Below are positions 1-11,200 of a DNA stretch of 50,728 bases, in pieces; position 1 is the stretch's first letter; every line of letters begins with the position of its first letter. The position numbers were made by a program, and so were the translations under genes. The DNA is from Deltaproteobacteria bacterium (GTDB lineage: Bacteria; Desulfobacterota; Desulfomonilia; Desulfomonilales; Desulfomonilaceae): positions 1-50,728 of the forward strand of contig JAPLJJ010000044.1 in assembly GCA_026388665.1 (NCBI GenBank). Direction: 5' to 3'. Below the pieces are notes generated by a model. It did not search any database and was not told the origin of the DNA. It saw only the letters and a list, made by a program, of their open reading frames with translations.

Positions 1-119
1 ACGTATCTCTTGAAGCGCATCTGATCACCCCGATCGCTATGGAAAAAGAACTCCGCTTCGCTATCAGAGAAGGTGGAAGAACTGTCGGCGCAGGCGTTGT
101 CGCTGAAGTTATTGAATAG
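1..119 (+). CDS. tuf: Elongation factor Tu, 3' end only (second tuf copy)
   Basis: The first complete codon starts at base 3, and the frame encodes the last 38 residues of EF-Tu (beta-barrel domain 3, ending VVAEVIE) before a TAG stop. Bases 1-126 are identical to 17721-17846, the 3' end of the complete tuf in this window, including about seven bases past the stop. EF-Tu delivers aminoacyl-tRNA to the ribosome. The position upstream of rpmG-trnW-secE-nusG is the usual place of tufB. The gene is cut by the window edge, so its start and overall identity to the other copy cannot be judged. Confidence 0.96.
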   Translation, partial: VSLEAHLITPIAMEKELRFAIREGGRTVGAGVVAEVIE

Positions 120-138
120 CTTTGTTTTTTTACTCTCT

Positions 139-168
139 CCGGTTTACTGTTCTTGGAACTTAAACCGG
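139..168 (+). promoter_or_regulatory. Stem-loop between tuf and rpmG
   Basis: CCGGTTT (139-145) pairs with AAACCGG (162-168) around a 16-base loop. The ribosome binding site of rpmG (GGAGGAGG) starts at the base of the stem. There is no T-run after it, so it is more likely a processing or initiation-control structure than a terminator. Confidence 0.35.
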
Positions 169-184
169 CGGAGGAGGACTGATA

Positions 185-334
185 ATGAGAGATATAGTAA
201 CTCTAGCTTGTGGTGAGTGTAAGCGTAAGAATTACACCACGACGAAGAACAGAAAGACAACTCCGGATAAATTGCAGTTCAAGAAGTACTGTAAGTTTTG
301 TCGAATGCACACGCTTCATAAGGAAACGAAATAG
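185..334 (+). CDS. rpmG: 50S ribosomal protein L33 (zinc-binding form)
   Basis: A 49-residue protein with the L33 signature: CGEC near the N-terminus (C9, C12) and CKFC near the C-terminus, the two halves of a four-cysteine zinc ribbon, ending THKETK-like (HTLHKETK). L33 sits near the E site of the large subunit. The ATG at 185 follows a strong GGAGGAGG site. It lies between tuf and trnW, as in many bacteria. The presence of all four cysteines marks this as the zinc-containing (C+) form. Confidence 0.95.
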   Translation: MRDIVTLACGECKRKNYTTTKNRKTTPDKLQFKKYCKFCRMHTLHKETK

Positions 335-353
335 ATTGGAGATGGTATGCATT

Positions 354-429
354 AGGCCAGTAGCTCAACGGCTAGAGCACCGGTCTCCAAAACCGGGGGT
401 TGGGGGTTCGAATCCCTTCTGGCCTGCCA
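354..429 (+). tRNA. trnW: tRNA-Trp (anticodon CCA)
   Basis: A full cloverleaf can be drawn. The acceptor stem AGGCCAG (354-360) pairs with CTGGCCT (419-425), followed by discriminator G and an encoded CCA (427-429). The anticodon stem CCGGT/ACCGG encloses CTCCAAA with anticodon CCA at 387-389. The T arm has GGTTCGAATCC. It is 76 nt long. It sits in the usual rpmG-trnW-secE order and is probably cut out of the same transcript. Confidence 0.97.
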
Positions 430-481
430 TACAAGTTAGTAAATCAGGGGCTTGGATCCGTTATGGGCAATGGAAAGTAAC

Positions 482-688
482 ATGGAAAAAGTAAAAGAGT
501 TTTTCCAGAAAAGTGTTGAGTTTCTTAGAGAAGTCAAGATTGAGCTTCAAAAGGTGACTTTCCCTACGAGACAGGAAACCTTGGGATCTACCCTGGTAGT
601 GCTGGTTCTAACCACAATAGTGGCAGTATATTTGGGTTTTAGCGATTGGGCTCTGGCTAAAATCGTTAGGGCATTGTTACAGGTTTGA
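482..688 (+). CDS. secE: Protein translocase subunit SecE
   Basis: A 68-residue single-span SecE. The amphipathic N-terminal helix (residues 1-30) holds the family pattern EVKIELQKVTFPTRQE, followed by one transmembrane segment at about 35-55. SecE clamps the SecY channel in the inner membrane. The start was set at ATG 482 because GGAAAG lies five bases upstream and the family motif follows directly. ATG 470 and TTG 452 are in frame but have poor ribosome binding sites. The gene is followed by nusG, as usual. Confidence 0.9.
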   Translation: MEKVKEFFQKSVEFLREVKIELQKVTFPTRQETLGSTLVVLVLTTIVAVYLGFSDWALAKIVRALLQV

Positions 689-740
689 TTTGTTGAATTT
701 TACGCTCAATTGGTTTGTAAATTAGCAGGAGGCTATTTTC

Positions 741-1271
741 GTGGCTTTGCGATGGTACGTTGTGCATACATACTCCGGCTATGAAAACAAGGTCAAGACC
801 GCTTTAGAAGAAAAGATCAAGACCTTGGGCTTGGAGGACCGGATTACTGATGTATTGATACCATCGGAGTCTGTTGTTGAATTAGTTAAGGGAGAACGAA
901 AAACCTCCAACCGAAAATTTTTTCCAGGATATATACTTGTCCGGATGGAACTTGACGATACCACTTGGCACCACGTCAAGAGTACCCCTAAGGTTACCGG
1001 CTTTATCGGTTCACGAACGGAACCGGCAATAATTCCCGATGAAGAAGTCGATGGTATCAAAGCCCAGATGGCAGAAGGAAGGGAAAAACCGAAACCGAAA
1101 TACTCATTTGAAAAAGGCGACTCAGTCAGAGTTGTGGACGGACCGTTTATCAATTTCAACGGTGCCGTGGAAGAAGTTAGACCTGATAAAGGTAAACTTA
1201 AGGTTCTGGTGAGCATTTTCGGTCGGCCTACTCCAGTAGAATTAGATTTCATTCAGGTTACCAAGAACTAA
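741..1271 (+). CDS. nusG: Transcription termination/antitermination protein NusG
   Basis: A 176-residue NusG starting at GTG 741 behind AGGAGG (727-732). The N-terminal NGN domain begins [12 protein letters not shown], a family signature, and contains FPGYILVRM. The C-terminal KOW domain contains [11 protein letters not shown]. NusG binds the clamp of RNA polymerase and links it to Rho or to ribosomal protein S10. The length is normal and no insert domain is seen. A 157-codon open frame on the opposite strand is a shadow. Confidence 0.97.
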   Translation: MALRWYVVHTYSGYENKVKTALEEKIKTLGLEDRITDVLIPSESVVELVKGERKTSNRKFFPGYILVRMELDDTTWHHVKSTPKVTGFIGSRTEPAIIPDEEVDGIKAQMAEGREKPKPKYSFEKGDSVRVVDGPFINFNGAVEEVRPDKGKLKVLVSIFGRPTPVELDFIQVTKN

Positions 1272-1358
1272 TCTTGAGGCCTCGGAATTTTTTAGAAACG
1301 GAATAGAGTTCGAAACACCATCGGTAATTGGAAGTTCTGTTTCTGTGGGAGAGTATTA

Positions 1359-1781
1359 ATGGCCAAGAAAATAACTGCTTATGTAAAGCTTCAGATTCCC
1401 GGAGGCGAAGCGAAACCTTCTCCTCCTGTTGGACCTGCTTTGGGTCAGCATGGTGTAAACATTATGGAGTTCTGCAAGTCTTTCAACGCTCAGACACAGG
1501 CACAACCCGGAGTCATCATTCCTGTACTGATTACGATTTACGCAGACAGGTCTTTTAGTTTTGTTCTCAAAACGCCGCCAGCCTCTTATTTACTCAAAAA
1601 GGCGGCTGGCCTCGAAAAAGGCTCTGCAGAGCCTAATAGAAACAAAGTAGGGAGTCTTACAATCAAGCAGATTGAAGAAATAGCTAAGCTCAAAATGCCC
1701 GATCTGAATGCCAAAGATTTGCCGGGTGCTGTGCAAACCATTATGGGAACTGCTCGCAGCCTCGGTATTGAAGTTGAATAG
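1359..1781 (+). CDS. rplK: 50S ribosomal protein L11
   Basis: A 140-residue L11, beginning [16 protein letters not shown] with the proline-rich [13 protein letters not shown] motif, the part of L11 that contacts the GTPase-associated centre of 23S rRNA. The C-terminal rRNA-binding domain holds KMPDLNA and the ending [15 protein letters not shown] precedes the ATG. It is followed nine bases later by rplA, the standard L11 operon. Confidence 0.97.
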   Translation: MAKKITAYVKLQIPGGEAKPSPPVGPALGQHGVNIMEFCKSFNAQTQAQPGVIIPVLITIYADRSFSFVLKTPPASYLLKKAAGLEKGSAEPNRNKVGSLTIKQIEEIAKLKMPDLNAKDLPGAVQTIMGTARSLGIEVE

Positions 1782-1790
1782 AGGAACGAT

Positions 1791-2495
1791 ATGTCGTCCG
1801 TAGCTAAGAAAAAGATTTCAGCTAGAGAAAAAGTAGACCGTTCAAAGAAGTATTCCTTAACAGAAGGTTTAGAAACCGTTCTCGAAAGTTCTTACGGTAA
1901 GTTCGACGAATCAGTGGATGTCGCTGTCAAGTTGGGAGTTGACCCTAGGCACGCGGACCAAATGGTTCGTGGAACGTGTGTTCTGCCCCATGGAACCGGC
2001 AAAACTGTCAGAGTATTGGCTTTCGCGAAAGCCGAGAAAGAAAAAGAAGCTCGTGATGCCGGTGCAGACTACGTGGGCGCTGATGATCTGGCGAAAAAAA
2101 TCCAAGAAGGATGGCTGGATTTCGATAAGGCGGTGGCCACTCCGGACATGATGGCTGTCGTCGGAAAATTGGGCAAGATTTTGGGGCCCCGCGGAATGAT
2201 GCCAAATCCAAAGGTTGGAACGGTTACATTTGATATCGGCAAAGCGGTTTCGGAACTCAAAGGCGGAAAAGTTGAATTCAGAGTCGAAAAGGCTGGTATC
2301 GTCCACTGCCCCATCGGGCGTGTATCTTTTGGGCCGGACAAGCTTGCTGAAAACTTGCGGGCCCTTATGGAAAGCATTATCCGATTAAAGCCTTCGGCAT
2401 CGAAGGGAGTTTATTTGCGTGGGATAGCTCTTTCCACGACTATGGGGCCTGGATTGAAACTTGATCCGCAAGAAATGAGAAACCTTGTCAAGTAA
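1791..2495 (+). CDS. rplA: 50S ribosomal protein L1
   Basis: A 234-residue L1, the protein of the mobile L1 stalk near the E site. Family motifs: [35 protein letters not shown] and the C-terminal SSTMGPG-type ending ([12 protein letters not shown]). The ATG follows AGAGGAA. In many bacteria L1 represses its own operon by binding a leader that mimics 23S rRNA; no such site was traced here. Confidence 0.97.
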   Translation: MSSVAKKKISAREKVDRSKKYSLTEGLETVLESSYGKFDESVDVAVKLGVDPRHADQMVRGTCVLPHGTGKTVRVLAFAKAEKEKEARDAGADYVGADDLAKKIQEGWLDFDKAVATPDMMAVVGKLGKILGPRGMMPNPKVGTVTFDIGKAVSELKGGKVEFRVEKAGIVHCPIGRVSFGPDKLAENLRALMESIIRLKPSASKGVYLRGIALSTTMGPGLKLDPQEMRNLVK

Positions 2496-2559
2496 TTCAA
2501 CCCATCATTTCATTTTTTTGAGGAGTGTTACATAACCAAGACCTAGAATTAATTTTCTA

Positions 2560-2700
2560 TGGCCATGTCGGAGACAGCGGGCGCGCTTACTCACAGCGCT
2601 TAATCGAGGCCAGCCGAGACGGGCCGGAAACGGGTGATTCAGGACCGAATCCTCATATCCGAAAAACCTCATTCGCTGAAATCCCTCCGATGGAAAGGGG
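2560..2700 (+). ncRNA. Ribosomal protein L10 leader (rplJL autoregulatory element)
   Basis: The 216-base gap before rplJ carries the signature of the L10 leader: GTCGGAGACAGCGGGCGC near 2568-2586, then CTTAAT and CCAGCCGAGAC near 2599-2620, which pair into the kinked stem bound by L10(L12)4. Further downstream GATTC/GAATC (about 2636-2651) can form a second hairpin just before rplJ. The expected role is repression of rplJ-rplL when free L10-L12 complex accumulates. The assignment is by recognition of motifs, not by a covariance model. Confidence 0.75.
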
Positions 2701-2711
2701 ATAATTAAGAC

Positions 2712-3254
2712 TTGAAGAAAGAGGAAAAACAAAAACAGGTAGCGTGGCTCCAAGATCAATTTCAGGGAGTCAAGGCAGTTTTTCTCATGGATTTCCAGGG
2801 TTTAACTGTTAGCGAAATGAACACCTTGCGCTCAGAAGTTAGAACTCGTGGAGGCGCTCTTAAAGTCATGAAGAACACTCTTGTTCGTTTGGCCTATAAG
2901 GGTACCGACGTTGAGTGTTTGGGGCCTGATTTGGTTGGACCTAGAGCCGCAGTGTGGACACACTCAGAAGAAACCGCGCCGGCTTTGGCTAAAACCCTGG
3001 TCGATTTCGCTAAGACACACCCTAAGTTGGGGCTGGTTAAGGGGGAATTGAAGGGCCGGCTAGTTGAAGCGACTGATCTTGAGACTTTGGCTAAGCTCCC
3101 ATCTAGAGAGGAGCTTTTGAGCCGCCTGTTGGGAACTCTCGTAGCGCCTATCAGCGCTTTTGTGGGCACGCTAGCGGCTGTGCCTCGGTCATTCCTGACT
3201 GTGCTCAAAGCCATTGAGGACAAAAAAGGTGAGTCTGCTCCTGCGGAGGGTTAA
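2712..3254 (+). CDS. rplJ: 50S ribosomal protein L10
   Basis: A 180-residue L10, which anchors L7/L12 dimers on the ribosomal stalk. The N-terminal domain has VFLMDFQGLTVSEMNTLR and VMKNTLVRLA, and the C-terminal helix that binds L12 lies beyond about residue 135. No ATG fits; the TTG at 2712 gives the family N-terminus (KKEEKQKQVAWLQ), with GGGG eleven bases upstream. The weak start fits control by the upstream L10 leader. Confidence 0.94.
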   Translation: MKKEEKQKQVAWLQDQFQGVKAVFLMDFQGLTVSEMNTLRSEVRTRGGALKVMKNTLVRLAYKGTDVECLGPDLVGPRAAVWTHSEETAPALAKTLVDFAKTHPKLGLVKGELKGRLVEATDLETLAKLPSREELLSRLLGTLVAPISAFVGTLAAVPRSFLTVLKAIEDKKGESAPAEG

Positions 3255-3304
3255 ACCCGGTAGCGACTTAAGACGTTTTTGTAGAACAGCGAATGGAGGA
3301 AAGT

Positions 3305-3694
3305 ATGTCGGAGATAACAAAAGAGGATGTTAAAGAGTTCATCAGAAATATGTCGGTCTTGGAACTCAGTAAACTGGTAAAAGAATTGGAAGAAGAGTTC
3401 GGGGTATCTGCGGCGGCGCCTGTGGCCATAGCCGCTTTTGGAGCGGCTACGGCAGCGGGAGATGCAGCCCCGGTTGAGGAAAAAACCGAATTTGACGTGA
3501 TCTTGAAAGAATTCGGGGACAAGAAAATCCAGGTTATTAAGGTCGTGCGGTCTTTGACGGACCTAGGTCTTAAGGAAGCCAAGGATTTAGTAGAAGGCGT
3601 GCCGAAACCGGTTAGAGAAGGTGTTTCCAAAGAAGACGCTGAAAAAGCGAAGGCTGCTCTTGAAGAAGTCGGCGCTGTAGTGGAAATCGTCTGA
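3305..3694 (+). CDS. rplL: 50S ribosomal protein L7/L12
   Basis: A 129-residue acidic protein with an N-terminal dimerisation domain (about 1-35), an Ala/Gly-rich hinge (about 38-62) and the C-terminal domain containing [20 protein letters not shown], which recruits translation factors. ATG 3305 is preferred over in-frame ATG 3293 because GGAGGA (3295-3300) is correctly spaced only for the former. It follows rplJ in the usual pair. Confidence 0.96.
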   Translation: MSEITKEDVKEFIRNMSVLELSKLVKELEEEFGVSAAAPVAIAAFGAATAAGDAAPVEEKTEFDVILKEFGDKKIQVIKVVRSLTDLGLKEAKDLVEGVPKPVREGVSKEDAEKAKAALEEVGAVVEIV

Positions 3695-3726
3695 ACTCTA
3701 AAAAAAGTTATTTTTTTAAGGTCGCT

Positions 3727-3764
3727 CGCTCGCGTCAAGGACGCGAGCGCGTTCTTTGTTTTTG
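3727..3764 (+). terminator. Hairpin with T-rich tail between rplL and rpoB (attenuator)
   Basis: CGCTCGCGTC (3727-3736) pairs perfectly with GACGCGAGCG (3740-3749) over a three-base loop, followed by a T-rich tract. This is the position of the partial terminator known in other bacteria that lowers rpoBC transcription relative to rplJL. The T-run is interrupted, which fits partial rather than full termination. Confidence 0.7.
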
Positions 3765-3818
3765 GAACGCCTACCACCGTCCCCACCTGTTAAGATCACC
3801 TGATTTTAGAGGGAGAAA

Positions 3819-6800
3819 ATGGGTTCTTTTTCCGTGCACTCTCAGAGGCTCAGGAAGAATTTCGCGCGGATTCCTCAGGTAGCTGGAATCCCAAAACTTA
3901 TCGAGATTCAAAGTCAGTCCTACGATCGATTCCTCCAGATGGACAAAGCGCCGGAAGAGCGTGAGGATACTGGTTTGCAAGCGGTATTTCGTTCGGTTTT
4001 TCCGATCAAGGACTTCACCGACACCGCTTCGCTTGAATTCATTAAGTATACCTTGGGGGAAGAAAAATATTCAGTAGAGGAATGCCTTCAGAAAGGCGTC
4101 ACCTATTCCGTTCCACTGAAAATTACCGTCCAATTAATTGTTTGGGATGTTGATCCCGAAACAAACTCGCGCACCATCCGTGACGTGAAAGAACAGGAAG
4201 TCTATTTTGGTGAAATTCCCATAATGACGAGATATGGGACATTCATTATCAATGGGACTGAACGGGTTATCGTTTCTCAGCTTCATCGGTCTCCAGGAAT
4301 TTTCTTCGATCATGACAAAGGGAAGACCCATGCAAGCGGGAAATTGCTTTACTCCGCACGGATCATCCCCCTTAGGGGCTCGTGGATTGATTTTGAATTC
4401 GATCTAAAAGACCGTCTTTATGTACGAATTGATCGCCGAAGGAAACTTGCCGTTACAGTTCTACTTAAGGCTCTAGGGTTTTCAAGCGAAACTATTCTGA
4501 ACTATTTTTACAACAAGCAAACAATAATGATTACTCCTGAGGGTTTGAGAAGAAAAATCGATCTCAAATTCCTCGTAGGCACTCATGCTTCCACAGATAT
4601 ATTTCTCGAAGACTCCGCCGAGATATTGGTCAAGAAGAATAAGAAAATATCCCGAGCGGCTCTCAAACGTCTTGGAGACAGACGAGTAGCTCCACTTGTA
4701 ATGGAGCCACACGAGTTGGCTGGAAAAGTCATCGCCCACGACATAATTGACGAGGAGACCGGTGAAATCGTAGCCGCTTGCAACAAGGAAATCGCACCTG
4801 ATGAGGTTGACCGTTTCATTGAAGATCTGCGAGGCAGGAATATTGACAGCTTTGAGGCCCTGTTCATAGAAGAGCGAATAGCTTCTTCTTCTTTGAGAGA
4901 CACTTTGTTGGAAGATAAAATAGATGATCGTCCGAATCGGGTCATCGAAGATTACAAGAAACAGTCTCCTGACGATGAAATGTCCAACGAGACTCTCAAC
5001 GCTGAAATTGAGATATATCGTAGACTGAGGCCATCCAACCCCGCTACGGTCGAGATCGCTAAAACTTTCTTTAGTAATCTGTTTTTCAGGACAGAATATT
5101 ATGACCTGTCTCGTGTTGGGCGTCTAAAATTGAACCGCAAACTAGGGATTGGCGAGATGGAAGCTCCCTTGGCACTGCGGACGCTCCGCCCCGAAGATAT
5201 CATGTTGGCAGTCAAATACCTTCTCGAATTGAAAGAAGGAAAACCAGGGCACGAGATTGACGACATTGACAATATGGGAAACCGACGAGTTCGATCTGTC
5301 GGTGAGTTGTTGGAGAATCAATATCGCATCGGCCTGGTCAGAATGGAGCGCGCTATCAAAGAGCGTATGAGTTTACAGGATGTCGAAACCTTGATGCCGC
5401 ATGATCTGATAAATGCCAAGCCGGTTACGGCTGTTGTGAAGGAGTTTTTCGGCTCATCTCAATTGTCGCAGTTCATGGATCAGACTAATCCGTTAAGTGA
5501 GATCACACACAAGAGACGTTTGTCTGCTCTTGGACCCGGTGGGCTCACCCGAGAGCGGGCAGGCTTCGAAGTCCGAGATGTTCACCCGACTCATTATGGA
5601 CGGATCTGTCCCATAGAGACACCGGAAGGACCGAACATCGGATTAATTGTTTCGCTGTCTACTTATGCCAGGGTTAATGAATTCGGTTTTATTGAAACTC
5701 CTTATCGACCCGTTCAAGATAAAGTAGTCAGTAGAGAAATCAAGTTCCTGACTGCGCTGGATGAAGAAGAACACGTAAAAGTTCAGGCCGATGCTCTAAT
5801 CGACGAAAATGGGAAACTTGTTGAAGACCTCGTGTCTGTTAGAAAAAAGGACGGCGAGTTCGCAATGGGTAGTAGTTCGGAAGCCACCTATATGGATGTG
5901 TCTCCTAATCAGTTGGTGTCGGTGGCGGCGTCACTAATTCCATTCCTTGAAAATGACGATGCGAACCGAGCACTGATGGGTTCCAACATGCAGCGCCAAG
6001 CGGTCCCGCTGTTGACAACCCAGGCTCCACTAGTAGGGACCGATATGGAACAGGTAGTCGCGGTTGATTCCGGGGTTACTGTTCTGGCTAGGAGAGATGG
6101 CGTCGTAGATTCTGTGGACGCGACGAGAGTTGTGGTTAAGGCTACTGAATTCGAAGAAGGGGACCTGGATCCGGGTGTAGATATTTACAATTTGGTTAAG
6201 TATCAACGATCAAACCAAAATACTTGTATAAATCAGCGTCCCATAGTGAAAAGAGGCGATCGGGTGGCCAAAGGCCAAGTGATAGCGGATGGGCCTGCGA
6301 CCGATAAGGGTGAATTAGCTCTTGGGAGAAATGTATTGGTCGCGTTTATGTGTTGGGGCGGCTACAACTATGAGGACTCGATTCTGGTAAGTGAGAAAAT
6401 CGTAAAAGAGGATATTTTTACCTCAATTCATATCGAAGAATTTGAGGTAATGGCTCGAGATACTAAGCTTGGTAAAGAAGAGATTACGCGGGATATCCCT
6501 AACGTCGGCGATGAAGGACTGAGAAATCTCGATGAGGCCGGCATTATTCGTATCGGAGCCGAGGTTAAGCCAGGAGATATTCTGGTTGGGAAAATTACCC
6601 CAAAAGGGGAAAATCAACTCAGCCCCGAAGAAAAGTTGTTGCGTGCGATATTCGGCGAAAAAGCTGGTGATGTCAGGGATACGTCTTTACGAGTTCCCCC
6701 AGGCGTAGAAGGAATAGTGATTGACGCTAGAATCTTTTCTCGAAAAGGAACCGATAAGGACAGTCGAAGCATTTCTATTGAAAATGAAGAAATAGCGAAA

Positions 6801-8057
6801 TTATCCAAAGACCGAGATGACGAACTAAGGATAGTTGAGGAAGGAGCGAGAGAGAGAATACGCAACATGCTTGCAGGAAAAGATGTAGCCGCTCCTTTTT
6901 CGGATCCGGAAACCGGCGAGCAGTACTTGAAAAAGAACGAAACCATAACGAGTCATGTGATTGACATTATCCCGCTGGAGGCTCTTCGAAACATATCCCT
7001 AAAGAGTTCCGAAGCAAGCCTAGAAGATGAAATTGGCAGAATCATTGAACGTTTTAGCGATCAAAAACATTTTTGGAAAATGCATTTTGACGAGAAAATC
7101 AGCCGCCTAAAGAAAGGTGACGAACTGCCTCCTGGTGTCATCAAATTGGTTAAGGTTTATATAGCGATTAAACGAAAACTGTCGGTCGGTGATAAAATGG
7201 CCGGGCGTCACGGCAATAAAGGTGTTCTTTCTCGAATTCTACCCGAAGAGGATATGCCGTATTTTGATGACGGGACGCCGGTAGAAATAGTTTTGAATCC
7301 GCTTGGTGTTCCTTCTCGTATGAACGTCGGCCAGGTTCTTGAAACCCATCTTGGGTGGGCTGCGCGTGGTCTTGGGGAAGCCCTTGACAAACTCATAAGG
7401 GAACAATGTTCCCCTGAAAAGCTTCGAGAGCGACTCCTTGAAATATATGAGGTCAAAGAACCAGGTAGACGTCAGAAAATTGAAGAAATCATCCATGGAA
7501 TGGATGAGGATCAATTGAGAAAATTCTCCGCTTCCCTTTCCCCTGGCGTCCCCATTGCTACACCGGTATTTGACGGCGCTCGTGAATCGGAAATTAAAGA
7601 CCTACTTGAAAAAGCTGGATTGCCCCGGTCCGGTCAGACTCAACTATATGACGGCAGAACGGGCGAACCGTTTGACACGAAGGTGACCGTAGGCGTCATC
7701 TATATGATGAAGCTACATCACCTTGTTGATGACAAAATCCATGCTAGGGCCATCGGACCTTATTCACTTGTTACACAGCAGCCATTAGGCGGCAAAGCTC
7801 AGTTTGGAGGTCAGAGACTTGGTGAAATGGAAGTCTGGGCTATGGAAGCTTACGGAGCAGCCTATTCGCTCCAGGAATTCCTAACTGTCAAATCGGATGA
7901 CGTGACTGGACGAACGAGAATGTACGAAAGCATTGTGAAAGGCACAAACGTTCTCGAACCGGGTCTGCCTGAATCGTTTAACGTTTTAGTAAAAGAAATC
8001 AAGTCACTAGGGCTTGACGTTGAACTTTTGGAAAGCGATCCTGGCTCAGCGGCTTAA
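3819..8057 (+). CDS. rpoB: DNA-directed RNA polymerase subunit beta
   Basis: A 1412-residue beta subunit of the core RNA polymerase. Visible landmarks: the rifampicin region [19 protein letters not shown] around residue 545, [20 protein letters not shown] after it, the switch/flap region, the motif [17 protein letters not shown] near 1126, and the C-terminal clamp anchor [18 protein letters not shown]. The ATG follows GAGGGAGAAA. The ending [10 protein letters not shown] is a short, unremarkable tail. rpoC lies 217 bases downstream. Confidence 0.98.
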   Translation: MGSFSVHSQRLRKNFARIPQVAGIPKLIEIQSQSYDRFLQMDKAPEEREDTGLQAVFRSVFPIKDFTDTASLEFIKYTLGEEKYSVEECLQKGVTYSVPLKITVQLIVWDVDPETNSRTIRDVKEQEVYFGEIPIMTRYGTFIINGTERVIVSQLHRSPGIFFDHDKGKTHASGKLLYSARIIPLRGSWIDFEFDLKDRLYVRIDRRRKLAVTVLLKALGFSSETILNYFYNKQTIMITPEGLRRKIDLKFLVGTHASTDIFLEDSAEILVKKNKKISRAALKRLGDRRVAPLVMEPHELAGKVIAHDIIDEETGEIVAACNKEIAPDEVDRFIEDLRGRNIDSFEALFIEERIASSSLRDTLLEDKIDDRPNRVIEDYKKQSPDDEMSNETLNAEIEIYRRLRPSNPATVEIAKTFFSNLFFRTEYYDLSRVGRLKLNRKLGIGEMEAPLALRTLRPEDIMLAVKYLLELKEGKPGHEIDDIDNMGNRRVRSVGELLENQYRIGLVRMERAIKERMSLQDVETLMPHDLINAKPVTAVVKEFFGSSQLSQFMDQTNPLSEITHKRRLSALGPGGLTRERAGFEVRDVHPTHYGRICPIETPEGPNIGLIVSLSTYARVNEFGFIETPYRPVQDKVVSREIKFLTALDEEEHVKVQADALIDENGKLVEDLVSVRKKDGEFAMGSSSEATYMDVSPNQLVSVAASLIPFLENDDANRALMGSNMQRQAVPLLTTQAPLVGTDMEQVVAVDSGVTVLARRDGVVDSVDATRVVVKATEFEEGDLDPGVDIYNLVKYQRSNQNTCINQRPIVKRGDRVAKGQVIADGPATDKGELALGRNVLVAFMCWGGYNYEDSILVSEKIVKEDIFTSIHIEEFEVMARDTKLGKEEITRDIPNVGDEGLRNLDEAGIIRIGAEVKPGDILVGKITPKGENQLSPEEKLLRAIFGEKAGDVRDTSLRVPPGVEGIVIDARIFSRKGTDKDSRSISIENEEIAKLSKDRDDELRIVEEGARERIRNMLAGKDVAAPFSDPETGEQYLKKNETITSHVIDIIPLEALRNISLKSSEASLEDEIGRIIERFSDQKHFWKMHFDEKISRLKKGDELPPGVIKLVKVYIAIKRKLSVGDKMAGRHGNKGVLSRILPEEDMPYFDDGTPVEIVLNPLGVPSRMNVGQVLETHLGWAARGLGEALDKLIREQCSPEKLRERLLEIYEVKEPGRRQKIEEIIHGMDEDQLRKFSASLSPGVPIATPVFDGARESEIKDLLEKAGLPRSGQTQLYDGRTGEPFDTKVTVGVIYMMKLHHLVDDKIHARAIGPYSLVTQQPLGGKAQFGGQRLGEMEVWAMEAYGAAYSLQEFLTVKSDDVTGRTRMYESIVKGTNVLEPGLPESFNVLVKEIKSLGLDVELLESDPGSAA

Positions 8058-8274
8058 AATGATAGATATTAGATGTAACTCGTTTATGCTGTTGAACTAT
8101 TTGTTTCAAAGTTTTGATTCCTTCAGCTTGGAGTCTCATTTCAGATCCGGATTGGGGACGCAAAATAATTGGTCAGCAACAAACCTATTACTTATTAAGC
8201 GGTTTAAGATTCTATGACCGCTTTAATCCCTCGAGACCTTTTAGGTCGGTTTTCCCAAAAAATTGGAGGGAAGC

Positions 8275-11200
8275 ATGGAAGACGTTTATTATAGTTTTTT
8301 TGAAAAGCCAAAAGATCCTTTGAATTTCTGCGCGGTAAAGATTTCCCTCGCGTCTCCTGAAAAAATTCGTGAATGGAGCCACGGCGAGGTCAAAAAGCCG
8401 GAGACAATAAATTATCGAACTTTTAAACCAGAGCGAGATGGTCTTTTTTGCGCCAAGATTTTCGGACCTGTAAAAGATTTTGAATGCAATTGCGGTAAAT
8501 ACAAGAGGATGAAGCATCGCGGCACGATCTGTGAGAAATGCGGCGTTGAAGTCATTCAATCCAAAGTTCGTCGGGAGCGCATGGCACACATCGAACTGGC
8601 CACGCCCGTAGCGCACATCTGGTTTCTAAAGAGCCTGCCCAGCCGAATTGGAACCCTTTTGGATCTTACTCTAAAAGAAGTGGAACGCGTTTTGTACTTT
8701 GAGTCGTACCTCGTTATTTCATCAGGAAACACGGACTTGCGACCAGGCGAATTGATAAACGAAGAACGCTATCACCAGATTAGAGAGGACTATGGCAAAG
8801 AAATAGGAAATTTCGAAGCCCTCATGGGTGGAGAAGCTGTACGGCTAATGCTTGAAAGGCTAGACCTAGCTTCAGAAAGTGTCAAGCTCAGAGAGGAAAT
8901 GAAGGATTCGGCCTCTGAGGCAAAGAGAAAGAAACTTGCCAAACGTCTCAGGGTTCTGGAATCCCTGAAAGGAATTGACCCGGAATCACTGGTGAATGGG
9001 CTTTCTACAATTTCTGAAACATTTGATTCAGAAAGTGAAAAAGGTCGATTTGTTAACGAGCTAGTACAATCCTCACAAGAGGTTCTGGTCAAATGGAGAG
9101 AGACGGAAGACTGGGAAATTCGTAAGCAGCTTGCTTTCGTGGAGATTAACAATATTATAGATCGGCTTGGTCGTTCCAGAATAGTACACCCTGAACACCT
9201 CGGAAAATTTCGCAAGTGGCAAAATCCCGCATGGATGATTCTTACCACGGTTCCAGTGATTCCTCCTGATTTAAGACCTTTAGTTCCTCTGGATGGCGGT
9301 CGTTTTGCAACCTCTGACTTGAATGATCTGTATCGACGCGTGATTAACAGAAACAATCGATTGAAACGATTGAAGGAACTCAACGCTCCTGAAATTATAC
9401 TCCGCAATGAAAAGAGAATGCTTCAGGAAGCTGTCGACGTTTTGTTTGATAACGGCAGGCGAGGAAGGCTAATCACAGGTCCCAACAAGAGACCCCTAAA
9501 ATCACTTTCAGACATGTTGAAAGGGAAGCAGGGTCGTTTTAGACAAAACCTGCTGGGGAAACGAGTCGATTACTCCGGTCGATCAGTCATAGTAGTTGGA
9601 CCCGATCTACGTTTGCATCAATGTGGATTGCCCAAACGCATGGCGTTGGAACTCTTCAAACCGTTCATTTACAACAAACTTGAAGAACGGGGTTATGTCA
9701 CCACCATAAAGAGCGCCAAGAAATTGGTTGAAAAAGAAACTCCAGAGGTATGGGACATTTTGGAAGATGTCGTTAAAGAATATCCGGTGTTGTTGAACCG
9801 CGCCCCTACGCTTCACAGGCTCGGCATACAGGCGTTTGAACCAATCCTAGTTGAAGGCAAAGCTATACAATTACATCCCCTGGTTTGCACAGCCTTTAAC
9901 GCTGATTTTGACGGGGATCAAATGGCGGTTCATATTCCCTTGTCCATAGAAGCGCAGGTCGAAGCTCGGGTTCTTATGATGAGCACGAACAATATCCTTT
10001 CACCAGCCCATGGAAAGCCGATTATCGTTCCTACACAGGATATCGTTCTTGGGTTGTACTATCTAACCCGTGAAGGAATAGACACCGAAGGCGAAAAAGA
10101 ACCAAAGAAGTTCTCAGATCCCACGGAAGTCCGCGTGGCTCATGATTCGGGAAAATTAAGCATTCATGACCGAATTCTATTACGTGAAAACGGGGAGATG
10201 ATTCCGACCACAGTCGGCAGAATAATCCTCAGAGAGATTGTGCCGGAAGAGATCCCTTTTTCGTCAATTAATAAGGTGATGAAAAAGAAAGAATTGGCCA
10301 ACCTTATTGACGAAGCGTATCGAAAGTGTGGGGACAAAAAGACCGTAATTCTCGCGGATAGACTCAAAGACCTTGGCTACCATTACGCTACCAAGGCAGG
10401 GATCTCCATTTGTGTAGATGATATGCGGATCCCTGAATCCAAAAAAGAAATCATCGACAGGGCTCGAAAAGAGGTCATCGAAATTCAGGATCAGTACAAA
10501 GAAGGTCTCATCACCGATGGTGAGAGATACAACAAGGTCATAGATATTTGGGCACGGGCTAATGAGGACATCTCTGAGAGGATGATGAATGGACTTCGTT
10601 TCACATCCCTGACACTGTCTGATGGCTCGGAAAAGAAGGTTGAGAGTTTCAACCCGATCTACATGATGGCAGATTCTGGAGCCAGAGGTAGCACACAACA
10701 AATCAGGCAACTTGCTGGTATGCGCGGTCTGATGGCAAAACCTACTGGAGAAATTATCGAAACCCCCATCGAGGCTAATTTCAGGGAAGGTCTTACAGTC
10801 TTACAGTACTTTATTTCTACTCACGGAGCCCGTAAAGGTCTTGCGGATACAGCCTTGAAAACAGCTAATTCCGGATATCTTACCCGAAGACTGGTGGACG
10901 TGGCCCAGGACGCCATAATTAATGAAAAGGACTGCGGCACGGTCGATGGTATCGAAATGTCGTCTCTGGAAGAAGGCGGCGAGATCATCGAACATGTTGC
11001 GGACCGAATTTTGGGGAGAGTCGCACTGGAGGATATAGAGCATCCTTATACCGGAGAAATTATCGTTAAGGCTAATGAAGAGATCCAGGAAGAGCATCGT
11101 GACAAGATTCAGGACTCGGGCATAGATAGAGTAAGGATTCGGTCCGTGTTAAGCTGTCAGGCTAAAAGAGGAGTTTGCAGCCTTTGTTATGGCCGTGACC

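Noticed and set aside
779-1252. 157-codon open frame antisense to nusG
   Set aside because: It lies fully opposite nusG, has no ribosome binding site and no family features; it mirrors the codon pattern of the real gene.
8014-8323. Two short + strand open frames in the rpoB-rpoC spacer
   Set aside because: They overlap the ends of rpoB and rpoC, have no family features, and rplL-rpoB-rpoC synteny needs no gene here.
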